DNA of 51,991 nt, from positions 1 through 51,991 of the forward strand of contig CAYLUN010000033.1 of assembly GCA_964386865.1 (NCBI GenBank), read 5' to 3'. The position numbers and the translations under genes were made by a program. The stretch's first letter is position 1, and each line of letters begins with the position of its first letter. Below are positions 34,402 to 41,963 of this stretch, one piece after another. The notes beneath the pieces are model-generated. The model saw only the letters and a program-made list of their open reading frames with translations, was not told the origin of the DNA and made no database searches. Source of the stretch: CAYLUN01 sp964386865. Its GTDB lineage: Bacteria; Verrucomicrobiota; Kiritimatiellia; RFP12; UBA1067.

Positions 34402-36330
34402 ATGTGGTTAGCCGCCTGCCTGACGCGCGGTCAGCCGTCTGGCGCGGGCTGGAGTCAACCCGTGGAAACTGACCCGAACACCCACATGGCCCTGCAGCCG
34501 CTCAAGCGCGATCCTGCGGCGGACTCGAAGGCCCGCCCAAGGGCCGGCATCCTGTTCGACTGCGCGGCGGAAACCCGCTGCCCGCACTGTGGCGCGGTTG
34601 TGCCGCATGCGGACGCCAAGCCCTTGTCGAGCCTGCATTGCCCAGCCTGCAACGGCACGTTTCTGGTATCGGGGCGCGTGGGCGGCTTCCTTTTGCACGC
34701 GCACATCGGCGACGGTGAAATGGGGTCTGTCTACCGCGCGACCGACGAAACCCTGAATCGCCAAGTCGCGGTCAAGCTGGTTCGCGGCTGCCATGTCGAC
34801 GATCCGGCGTCCATCGAGCGCCTGCGCAACGAAGCCTGCGCCGCGGGGCGGCTGAACCATCCGCGCGTGGCCCACGTGTATGCGCTCAACTTCTCAAACG
34901 GGCACCCCTATTTGGTCATGGAGCTGGTGAGTGGACAGGATTTCGCCCAGAAGCTGGCGCGCGAGGGGCGCATCGACGAGCGCACCGCCCTGCGGATGGC
35001 GCTGGATGTGGCCGACGGCCTGTCCGCCCTGAACCGCGAGGGCCTGGTGCATGGCGACCTCAAGCCAAGCAACATCGTGCTCGACCGCGACGGCAACGCC
35101 AAGCTGGTCGATTTCGGACTCTCTGGCATGACGCGCCAGGGTGGACACGGCGCCCTCGTCGGCACGCCGAACTACATCGCCCCGGAGTTGCTCCTGGGAG
35201 CCGCCGACACCCACCGCAGCGACATCTTCAGCCTTGGGGCCACGCTTTACCACCTGCTCTCCGGGCGCGTTCGGCAGGACGGGGAGAAGACGATCAGCGC
35301 GCTGAAGGCGAAGCTGTTCCGGCGCTCCGTCCCGCTCGGCTCGCTGGCGCGCCACGTGTCGGCGCCTACGCGCGCCCTGATCCTGCGCATGCTCGATCCA
35401 GACCCGGAGAATCGCCCCGCCACGAGCGACGCCGTCGCCGCCGCTGTCCGGGAGTCCCTCAGCCAGCTTGATGCGCCCACGCCCGTCAAGCCCAGCGTTT
35501 TGGACGTGCTGCGCCTGCTGCTCGCGCGCCTGCGCCTGCGCCTGCAGCCCACGCCAGCGTATGCTCGGCGGCACGCCTCCATCATCATCGTTTTCGGCCC
35601 GGTGATCGTCGGCCTCGAATTGCTGATCGCGGCACAGGCGCACTCGTTCCGCCAGACGCGCCTGCTGCTATACCCAGAGGTTTCAGTCCCCTCCGAGGCT
35701 CCGGCTCTGCCCGACAGACAGCCCCCGGCTCGCCCCGAGACGGCCGTATTTGTTCTGGATCTCTTCACCACCGACAACAACCTGATCTGGCAGAGCATGA
35801 ATCTGGGCGGAGACACGCCGTGCGGCAGCACCTTGCGGATGGGCGGAACGCTAACGGTTCAGGGCCCGGGCACAGACATGCTGAGCGGCGATGACCACTG
35901 CCGGTTCGTCTGGACGAGAGCCTCGAACGACTATGCGTTCTCTGCGCAAGTCAAGCCCGCCGCCGACAACATCGGCAGGCGCGCCGTCACCGGACTGCTC
36001 GTCAAGGGGGAGGATCCAGCCCGCGGGCCTGGCGTGCTCTTCGGCTTTCTCGGTAGCGGCGAGCTTTTCTTGCAGATCAGGCAGCCGAACAGCAAGCCCG
36101 AGACCGTCAAATGCTCCGACCGGCAGCTCCCGCTTCCGATGCACCTCAAGATCACCCGGCGCGGCCACGCGTTCGAAGCCAGCGTGTCCGCCGACGGCCG
36201 CGTCTGGGAGCCTTTCGCAGCCTGCGAGGTCGCCCTGCCCTCCGCCAACACAATCGGCTTCTCCGTCTCCGCGCAAGAACCTGCCAGGCTCGCCACAGGC
36301 ACGTTCGCCAACATCCGCCTGCGCGACTGA
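34402..36330 (+). CDS. Membrane Hanks-type Ser/Thr protein kinase with zinc ribbon and lectin-like outer domain
   Basis: 642 residues. Order: zinc-ribbon-like Cys60-x2-Cys63 and Cys80-x2-Cys83; kinase domain ~96-355 with glycine loop IGDGEMGSVY (102-111), VAVKLV lysine, HGDLKPSN (217-224, the HRD motif replaced by HGD), DFG at ~236 and GTPNYIAPE; one transmembrane helix ~391-412 (IIIVFGPVIVGLELLIAA); then ~200 outer residues of beta-rich sequence (GLLVKGEDPARGPGVLFGFLG, HLKITRRGHAFEASVS) resembling concanavalin-A/DUF1349-type sugar-binding domains. The kinase is therefore cytoplasmic and the sensor periplasmic or surface-exposed. I infer that it senses glycans or cell-envelope material. It converges on the GHL10-type glycosidase gene with a 7-base gap. 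Start at 34402 (GAGATAG before ATG); 34486 is an alternative. Confidence 0.9.
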   Translation: MWLAACLTRGQPSGAGWSQPVETDPNTHMALQPLKRDPAADSKARPRAGILFDCAAETRCPHCGAVVPHADAKPLSSLHCPACNGTFLVSGRVGGFLLHAHIGDGEMGSVYRATDETLNRQVAVKLVRGCHVDDPASIERLRNEACAAGRLNHPRVAHVYALNFSNGHPYLVMELVSGQDFAQKLAREGRIDERTALRMALDVADGLSALNREGLVHGDLKPSNIVLDRDGNAKLVDFGLSGMTRQGGHGALVGTPNYIAPELLLGAADTHRSDIFSLGATLYHLLSGRVRQDGEKTISALKAKLFRRSVPLGSLARHVSAPTRALILRMLDPDPENRPATSDAVAAAVRESLSQLDAPTPVKPSVLDVLRLLLARLRLRLQPTPAYARRHASIIIVFGPVIVGLELLIAAQAHSFRQTRLLLYPEVSVPSEAPALPDRQPPARPETAVFVLDLFTTDNNLIWQSMNLGGDTPCGSTLRMGGTLTVQGPGTDMLSGDDHCRFVWTRASNDYAFSAQVKPAADNIGRRAVTGLLVKGEDPARGPGVLFGFLGSGELFLQIRQPNSKPETVKCSDRQLPLPMHLKITRRGHAFEASVSADGRVWEPFAACEVALPSANTIGFSVSAQEPARLATGTFANIRLRD

Positions 36331-36337
36331 GCAAGTC

Positions 36338-38272
36338 TCACGGCGCGGTGACGCCCATCCGCAGCACCGGCAGCACCTCCTGCCGCAGCGTCGTGTCCAA
36401 ATCGAACAGCGCAAATCCAGCGGCCCCTGCGCGGCGGGAGGCCTGTATCTGATCGATCACCTGCGCCGCGTCCAGGCGGCTCTCCGCCGCCGTCACGCCG
36501 ATGCCCGCAACAACCTTCAGCGCCTGCTTGCGCACGCGCGTCTGCTGCGTCAGCCACTCGTTGAACTTGCCGAGGTCCTCGGTGTAGTTCATCGGCACCA
36601 CGTAGTCCACCAGCCCGATGTTCAGCCACGACTCCCAGTCCTGCCCCACCGCGTCCACACACGACGGGTACTTGCCGAAGACCGCCGCCGTCAGCAGCTT
36701 GCCGGGCGCGTCGCGCCGCACGGTCCGCCGCGACGCCTGCACGAAGTCGCCCACCCGGTCGGCCCGCCACCGCACGAACAGCTCGCGCAGCGCGCCGCTC
36801 TTCACGTCCTCCGGCCAGTCTGCGGCGCGCCGCCCGGAATCGCGCTCGAAGCGCGCCTTGACGGACGCGCCCAGGCTCGACGCGTAGTCCGGGTAGCGCA
36901 CGAAATCGAGGTGCACGCCGTCGGTCTTGTAGCCCACGGCCAGCTCGCGCACCGCGGCCACCAGATAGCTCCGCACCTCGGGCACGGCCGGATCCAGCCA
37001 CGCCCGCGCCGCGAGCTCGTTGCCCGAGAGCAGCCAGCCCTGCTTGCGGAAGACCTCGACGCGGTCTTGCGTCGCCCCTTCGGTCGAGAAGCAGAGCAGC
37101 CACGCGTGAACGCGCAAGCCCAGCGGCTTCGCCGCCGCCAGGCACGCCGCCAGCTGGTCGCCCTGCTCGTCGAACACGCGCGAGCGCGGCAGCACGGCGC
37201 TGGCGTAGTGCGCGAAGCCAGCCCCCGCCACATTCACGTACAGGTCCGAAATGCCCGCGTCCTTGAGCAGGCGGCACGTCCGCCCCCACTCGCCCGGATA
37301 GAGCCCCATGCCGGAGTGATCCCACACCGCGCGGATCTCGCCCTTGCGCGACGTCTGCACCATCCCGTACACCTCGTACATGCGCTCCCGCAGGTCATTG
37401 GCGGCCTGCCAGGCCTCGTAGCCCCTGCCCGCGTCCAGCAGCTGCGCCGCCTCGCGCCCCTTCGCCTGCGCGGCCTTCGCCGCCGCCGCGGCGCGGGTGC
37501 GCCTCGCCGGCTCAGCCACCTTGGCCGCCAGCGCCGACAAGCCCTCCGGCCCAGCCACGCCGCCCACCCGCCGCGCGTCCTGCAGCACGCGCGACGCGGC
37601 CGGCTGCCACAGCGCGGCGTCGTGCGCCGCCGCCAGCGCCAGCACGAGGCGTCCCTTGGCCTCCGCGTCCCCGTCCGCCAGCAGCACGTGCGTCATCCAG
37701 TACCCCACGGGCGAGGACAGCCACGCCGGCTCGGCCGTCTGCCGGCCCTGCCGGTCATGCCACCACGCCAGCACCTGCGAGCGCCCCTCCACCGGCTGCG
37801 CCAAGAAGAGGTTCTGCGACGTCTGCAGGATCGACTCGGGCACGCCGCGCGGAGCCCCTTTGACGAAGCGCATCGACGACCAGCGCCCGTCCGTCGACCC
37901 CTTCTGATAGCCCACGCACCGGACGCCCATCAGCGCCGCCAGCTCGGGCGACGAGGAGTAGCAGACGATGAGACGCCCGCCGCGGCCCACGAACGCAGAC
38001 AGCGCCCCCATCTGCTCCGCGTCTGGCTGGGCGACGTACACGAGCACGGCCACCTTCTTGCCCGCCAGCGCGGCCTTGAGGTTGGTGTCGTCGGTCAGCG
38101 TGGCCTCCACCCCGGCCTCCCGGTACCAGCGCTCGACGTGGCGCGCCAGCGCCTGCGCGAAACGCCGCTCCCCCACCGCCAGCGACCCGTTCCCCTGCAC
38201 CACCGCGACCGGCGCGGACCGCACGGCCAGCGCCACAAAGCCCACCACCACTGCTGTTAACCATCGCTTCAT
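36338..38272 (-). CDS. Secreted GHL10-type glycoside hydrolase-like protein
   Basis: 644 residues with a signal peptide (MKRWLTAVVVGFVALAVRSA). The first ~200 residues look like a flavodoxin/glutamine-amidotransferase-like fold (VAVVQGNGSLAV, LIVCYSSSPELAALMG). From ~310 to the C-terminus is a TIM barrel of the GHL10/DUF187 type, with GEIRAVWDHSGMGLYPGEW, KTDGVHLDFVRYPDY and VDYVVPMNYTEDLGKF. Relatives include DigH, which cuts denuded peptidoglycan glycan strands; cell-wall or other polysaccharide cleavage is inferred. GGGGA stands 5 bases before the ATG. Promoter on the minus strand at 38302-38331. It faces the sensory kinase gene tail to tail. Confidence 0.87.
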   Translation of the reverse strand: MKRWLTAVVVGFVALAVRSAPVAVVQGNGSLAVGERRFAQALARHVERWYREAGVEATLTDDTNLKAALAGKKVAVLVYVAQPDAEQMGALSAFVGRGGRLIVCYSSSPELAALMGVRCVGYQKGSTDGRWSSMRFVKGAPRGVPESILQTSQNLFLAQPVEGRSQVLAWWHDRQGRQTAEPAWLSSPVGYWMTHVLLADGDAEAKGRLVLALAAAHDAALWQPAASRVLQDARRVGGVAGPEGLSALAAKVAEPARRTRAAAAAKAAQAKGREAAQLLDAGRGYEAWQAANDLRERMYEVYGMVQTSRKGEIRAVWDHSGMGLYPGEWGRTCRLLKDAGISDLYVNVAGAGFAHYASAVLPRSRVFDEQGDQLAACLAAAKPLGLRVHAWLLCFSTEGATQDRVEVFRKQGWLLSGNELAARAWLDPAVPEVRSYLVAAVRELAVGYKTDGVHLDFVRYPDYASSLGASVKARFERDSGRRAADWPEDVKSGALRELFVRWRADRVGDFVQASRRTVRRDAPGKLLTAAVFGKYPSCVDAVGQDWESWLNIGLVDYVVPMNYTEDLGKFNEWLTQQTRVRKQALKVVAGIGVTAAESRLDAAQVIDQIQASRRAGAAGFALFDLDTTLRQEVLPVLRMGVTAP

Positions 38273-38301
38273 CGTAGTCCCCGGTCTGTCTAAAAGCGCG
38301 T

Positions 38302-38331
38302 ATCTTAACCGTTCGACCGCACGATTCCCAA
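38302..38331 (-). promoter_or_regulatory. Promoter of the GHL10-type hydrolase gene
   Basis: Minus strand: TTGGGA (38326-38331), 18-bp spacer, TAAGAT (38302-38307). Predicted leader of about 25 bases with GGGGA near the start. Confidence 0.55.
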
Positions 38332-38360
38332 CCTAAAACACGGCCGGCCGCGCTACCCTA

Positions 38361-38389
38361 TTGCCATTCGGCGCCCCCTCCGTTATTAT
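38361..38389 (+). promoter_or_regulatory. Promoter of the NusG-like gene
   Basis: TTGCCA (38361-38366), 17-bp spacer, TATTAT (38384-38389). The ATG at 38398 is only 8 bases beyond the -10 box and lacks a Shine-Dalgarno, so a leaderless mRNA is predicted. Confidence 0.65.
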
Positions 38390-38397
38390 GTCGCCCC

Positions 38398-38880
38398 ATG
38401 CGTGACTGGAAAGTGCTTTTTGTGAAACCGCGCACCGAGAAGAAGGTGACGGAGTACTGCGCCCTCTACGGCATTCCCTTCTACCTGCCGCTGCGCGAGA
38501 AAACGCGCGTGGTGCAGCGCCGCAAGGTCAGCGCCACGCTCCCGGTCTTTCCCGGCTACGTCTTCGCCAGGTTCGCGGCCGCCCAGCGGCTCCAGATACT
38601 CCAGACGAACCTCCTCGTCCGCGTCCTCGAGCCCACAGACCCGCGCCGCATGCTGCGCGACCTGATCATGGTTCGCCGGGCGCTCCGGGCCGACCCCGCG
38701 CTCAAGCCGGTCAGGCCGCTGGCCAAGGGGCGCCTCGTGCGCATCATGAGCGGGCCCTTCATGGGCGTCGAGGGCCGCGTCGCCCGCATGGCCGGCACCC
38801 TCAAGGTCGTGCTCAACGTCGACTTGATCGGCCAGGCCGTCTCGGTCACCGCCGAAACCGAGCAGGTCGAGGTGCTGTGA
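38398..38880 (+). CDS. NusG family transcription factor (specialised paralogue, RfaH/UpxY-like)
   Basis: 160 residues. The N-terminal NGN domain (about 1-95) opens with WKVLFVKPRTEKKVTEY and has VFPGYVFARF, the usual NusG/RfaH signature. A KOW domain (about 106-160) contains KGRLVRIMSGPFMGVEGRVARM. It is not in the secE-nusG-rplK context, so it is likely a specialised paralogue acting on particular operons, as RfaH and UpxY do for polysaccharide genes. No polysaccharide cluster lies directly downstream in this window; the next gene is lrp with its own promoter. NGN domains bind RNA polymerase and the KOW domain contacts RNA, ribosome or Rho. Confidence 0.9.
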   Translation: MRDWKVLFVKPRTEKKVTEYCALYGIPFYLPLREKTRVVQRRKVSATLPVFPGYVFARFAAAQRLQILQTNLLVRVLEPTDPRRMLRDLIMVRRALRADPALKPVRPLAKGRLVRIMSGPFMGVEGRVARMAGTLKVVLNVDLIGQAVSVTAETEQVEVL

Positions 38881-38893
38881 CCGCTCTAAACCT

Positions 38894-38923
38894 TTGCATC
38901 CCGCGGCCCTTTTGCGCTACACT
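38894..38923 (+). promoter_or_regulatory. Promoter of the lrp-aminotransferase operon
   Basis: TTGCAT (38894-38899), 18-bp spacer, TACACT (38918-38923). The transcript would have a leader of about 70 bases containing an inverted repeat. Confidence 0.6.
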
Positions 38924-38958
38924 GGCGCCGTTTCATTGAACCCGATAAACCGTGAACC

Positions 38959-38981
38959 GTTCAACCGCAGAGCCGTTGAAC
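38959..38981 (+). promoter_or_regulatory. Inverted repeat in the lrp leader, candidate operator
   Basis: GTTCAAC (38959-38965) and GTTGAAC (38975-38981) are perfect inverted 7-mers with a 9-base spacer, about 22 bases before the lrp start. Lrp-type proteins often autoregulate at such sites; an mRNA hairpin is the alternative. Confidence 0.45.
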
Positions 38982-39002
38982 CCAGAGACCAAGAGGCACA
39001 CC

Positions 39003-39482
39003 ATGGATCCGTTGCTGGACCTGCTGAAAAAGAATGCGCGCGAGCCCGACGCCGTCCTCGCCAAGGAGCTGGGCGTCACCGAGCACGACATCCGAGCGCG
39101 GATCGCGGCGTATCAGGAAGAGGGCGTCATCCGCGGCTTCCAGGCCGTGCTGAACACCGACCGCCTCGAGTCTTCCGACGTGCGCGCCGTGATCGAGCTC
39201 CGCATCCGCCCCGAGCGCGAGGGCGGGTTCGACCGCATCGCCACCCGCATCAGCAAATTCCCGCAAGTGGAATCCATGTTCCTGATGTCAGGCGGCTACG
39301 ACCTGCTGCTCATCGTCAAAGGCAAGAGCCTGCAGGAAGTCGCCAACTTCGTCAGCGCCCGCCTCGCCCCGCTCGACGGCGTGCTCTCGACGGCCACCCA
39401 CTTCATGCTCAAAACTTACAAGGACCAAGGCGTCCTGATGGAAAGTGAACCCCATGACGACCGTCTCCAAGTCTGCCCGTGA
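39003..39482 (+). CDS. Lrp/AsnC family transcriptional regulator
   Basis: 159 residues. The N-terminal helix-turn-helix covers DAVLAKELGVTEHDIRARIAAYQEEGVIRGF, and the C-terminal RAM ligand-binding domain holds VIELRIRPEREGGFDRIATRIS and GGYDLLLIVKGKSLQEVANFV. The start at 39003 has AGAGG 6 bases upstream; the longer frame from 38952 overlaps the inverted repeat. Such proteins form octamers and sense amino acids. The gene overlaps the aminotransferase start by 29 bases, so the two are coupled, and the regulator probably responds to an amino acid handled by that enzyme. Confidence 0.92.
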   Translation: MDPLLDLLKKNAREPDAVLAKELGVTEHDIRARIAAYQEEGVIRGFQAVLNTDRLESSDVRAVIELRIRPEREGGFDRIATRISKFPQVESMFLMSGGYDLLLIVKGKSLQEVANFVSARLAPLDGVLSTATHFMLKTYKDQGVLMESEPHDDRLQVCP

Positions 39483-40635
39483 TTTCATCGCCCCGCACCT
39501 GCGCGACATCCCCAAGTCCGGCATCCGCGATTTCTTCGACATCGTGGCCAGCCGCAAGGATGTGATCTCGCTCGGCATCGGCGAACCCGACTTCCAAACC
39601 CCCTGGCACATCCGCGAGAAGGCCATCGCCGCGATCGAGCGCGGCGCCACCCGCTACACCTCCAACCTCGGCACGCCCGAGCTGCGCCAGGCGCTCGCCG
39701 AGTACACGCGCCACGCCTTCCACGCGAAATACGACTGGAAGACCGAGATCCTCGTGACCGTCGGCGTCAGCGAGGCCTTCGACATCGCCCTGCGCGCCGT
39801 GCTCGCGCCCGGCGACGAGGTGCTCTACCACGAGCCCTGCTTCGTGGCCTACGCCCCGCTCATCCGCATGGCCCACGGCGTACCCGTGGCCGTGGACACC
39901 TTCCGCAAGGACGACTTCCGCCTCACCGTCGCCGAGCTGGAGAAGAAGGTCACGCCGCGCACGCGCGTGCTGCTGCTGAACTTCCCCAACAACCCCACCG
40001 GCGCGACCCTCGACAAGGCGGACACCGAGGCGCTGGCCGACTTCGCCCTGCGCCACGACCTGCTCGTGATCTCCGACGAGGTCTACTCCGAACTCACCTA
40101 CGAGGGCGGCCGGCACTCCATGGCCGCGCTCCCGCGCCTGCGCGACCGCCTGATCTTCCTGAACGGCTTCTCCAAGGCCTGGTCCATGACCGGCTTCCGC
40201 CTCGGCTACGTCTGCGCGCCCGCCCCGCTGACGGACGCCATGATGAAGATCCACCAGTACTGCATGATGTGCGCCTCGTCCATCAGCCAGACCGCCGGCC
40301 TCGAGGCGCTCAAGCAGGGCGACACGGACATCGCCGAGATGCGCGACTCCTACCACCAGCGCCGCAACTTCATCGTCGCGTCGCTCAACGAGATGGGCCT
40401 CGACTGCTTCATGCCGCGCGGCGCGTTCTACGTCTTCCCGTCGATCCAGTCGACGGGCCTGACCTCGCACGAGTTCGCCATGCGCCTGCTCAACGAGTGC
40501 AACGTGGCCTGCGTGCCCGGCACGGCCTTCGGCGCCTGCGGCGCGGGCTTCCTGCGCTGCGCCTACGCCACCGGCATCGACCAGCTCAAAGAGGCCATGG
40601 ACCGCATGGCCGCCTTTGTCAAGAAGCTCCGCTAG
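39454..40635 (+). CDS. Class I/II pyridoxal-phosphate aminotransferase
   Basis: 393 residues of aspartate aminotransferase fold type I. Motifs: LGIGEPDF near 40, PNNPTGATL, ISDEVYSEL, and the PLP-binding Lys241 in NGFSKAWSMTGFRLGYV. Near the end RCAYATG carries the conserved substrate-carboxylate Arg. It belongs to the AspC/PatA-like group; the amino acid used cannot be read from sequence. ATG at 39454 is chosen over a GTG at 39445 because the latter sits on its own purine stretch. It overlaps lrp by 29 bases. The PfkB/dehydrogenase genes converge on it 42 bases downstream. Confidence 0.93.
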   Translation: MTTVSKSARDFIAPHLRDIPKSGIRDFFDIVASRKDVISLGIGEPDFQTPWHIREKAIAAIERGATRYTSNLGTPELRQALAEYTRHAFHAKYDWKTEILVTVGVSEAFDIALRAVLAPGDEVLYHEPCFVAYAPLIRMAHGVPVAVDTFRKDDFRLTVAELEKKVTPRTRVLLLNFPNNPTGATLDKADTEALADFALRHDLLVISDEVYSELTYEGGRHSMAALPRLRDRLIFLNGFSKAWSMTGFRLGYVCAPAPLTDAMMKIHQYCMMCASSISQTAGLEALKQGDTDIAEMRDSYHQRRNFIVASLNEMGLDCFMPRGAFYVFPSIQSTGLTSHEFAMRLLNECNVACVPGTAFGACGAGFLRCAYATGIDQLKEAMDRMAAFVKKLR

Positions 40636-40677
40636 CCCGTCGTCGGGGCCGGCGCGCCCGCCGACTGTGGCCCGGCC

Positions 40678-41952
40678 TCAGCCCGCAGTCCGCCGCGCCT
40701 GCGACCGCGCCAGCGCGTCGGCGATCCGAGCCCGCTCTCCGGCGGGGCCGCTCTCGCCCCACAGCGAGGCCAGGAGCCTCTCGATCGCGCCGCCGTCCAA
40801 CGCGCGCCCGCTGCGGCACGCGCCAAACTCGGGCGTCTGCGGACATTCGGGTGACGCCGCCAGCGTGCGGAGGCCGGCCCAGGCGCCAGCCGCCAGGCAC
40901 TCCGGCGCGACGCCCGCGCCAAGGCACAGCCGGATGGCCCCGAAAAGCCGGTCCTCGCGCCCCAGCTTGCGCAGGGGGTCGCGGACGGCCCGCGCCACGG
41001 TGTCCGACAAGTGCGGGTTCGTCATGCGCTCCAGCAGGTCGTCGGCGTACGCGCGGAAGCCCACCGCCGTGAAGAGCGGATCGCCGAGCCCGGCGTGGCG
41101 GGCGACCAGCGCCGCGCCCGCCTCGCTTAGAAACGCCTGGCGCACCAGCGCCATCAGCTCCGCTCGCCCGCGCAGCTCCGACAGCAGCGACGCCCCGTCG
41201 AGCGCGCCCAGGAAGCCCAGCATCGTGTGGGCCGCGTTGTGGCCGTACAGCTTCGCCTCCTCGAACGGAAGCAGGTCCTCCTTCTCCTCGAAGGCGCGGA
41301 TGCCCGGCGCGAACCCCGGCAGCCGGATGCGCGAGACCAAAATGCGGTTGAACGCCTCGACGAGGATCGCGCGCGGAAAGCCCGGCGCCACGGGCGTGAG
41401 CCCGCGCCGCGCGATCTCGTCCGGGTCGGCGATCACCTGGCTCATCTTGCCGATCACCGTATTCAGATACTGGGCCGGCCGCCCGGGCCCGCCGGACACC
41501 GCGCCGACCTCCCGCTCGAGAAGCTCGGCCGCGTGGTTGTTGTTCTCGGCCGTATAGACCACCGCAGGCGAGCCCGCTCCGGCCCGCAGGCCTTCCGCGA
41601 TCAGGCGGGCCACCGACGTCTCGCCGCCCCGCGCGTAGAAGGCTACCGAGGGCAGGGACGTCACGATCTCCGTCGCCCGGCCCAGCGCCGCGCGCAGGCG
41701 CGCCCGATCAGCCGCGTCGGCCGGGTTGAGGAGCGTCACGCCCTCGACAGTCACGCCCTCGACGCGGTCAGCCCAGGCCACGTTCAGCGCGTACCGGTCT
41801 CCGTTGCCCCGCACCGCCGCCACCAGCGACGCGTCCACCTCGGCGACGACAAGCTCCGAGAACGCGCCGCTCGCGCGCGCCTCTTTCGCGAAAAGCCCGG
41901 ACTGTATCGGCCCGAACCCAAAGCCCACGAACACATGGCTCACAACCGGCAC
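40678..41952 (-). CDS. Mannitol dehydrogenase-like oxidoreductase
   Basis: About 424 residues. The N-terminus HVFVGFGFGPIQSGLF is a dinucleotide-binding loop. ENNNHAAELLEREV resembles the family region after the Rossmann fold, and the catalytic segment is Lys234-Leu-Tyr-Gly-His-Asn239 (KLYGHNAAHTMLGFLG), the Lys-x4-Asn-x2-His pattern of mannitol-1-phosphate and related polyol dehydrogenases. It therefore probably oxidises or reduces a sugar alcohol or sugar-acid phosphate; the substrate is unknown. The GTG at 41952 follows AGGAAAGG; a GTG three codons later is possible. The frame is open far upstream but that part lies antisense in phase to the kinase gene and is rejected. It starts 11 bases after the PfkB stop. 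Confidence 0.82.
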   Translation of the reverse strand: MPVVSHVFVGFGFGPIQSGLFAKEARASGAFSELVVAEVDASLVAAVRGNGDRYALNVAWADRVEGVTVEGVTLLNPADAADRARLRAALGRATEIVTSLPSVAFYARGGETSVARLIAEGLRAGAGSPAVVYTAENNNHAAELLEREVGAVSGGPGRPAQYLNTVIGKMSQVIADPDEIARRGLTPVAPGFPRAILVEAFNRILVSRIRLPGFAPGIRAFEEKEDLLPFEEAKLYGHNAAHTMLGFLGALDGASLLSELRGRAELMALVRQAFLSEAGAALVARHAGLGDPLFTAVGFRAYADDLLERMTNPHLSDTVARAVRDPLRKLGREDRLFGAIRLCLGAGVAPECLAAGAWAGLRTLAASPECPQTPEFGACRSGRALDGGAIERLLASLWGESGPAGERARIADALARSQARRTAG

Positions 41953-41963
41953 GACCTTTCCTG

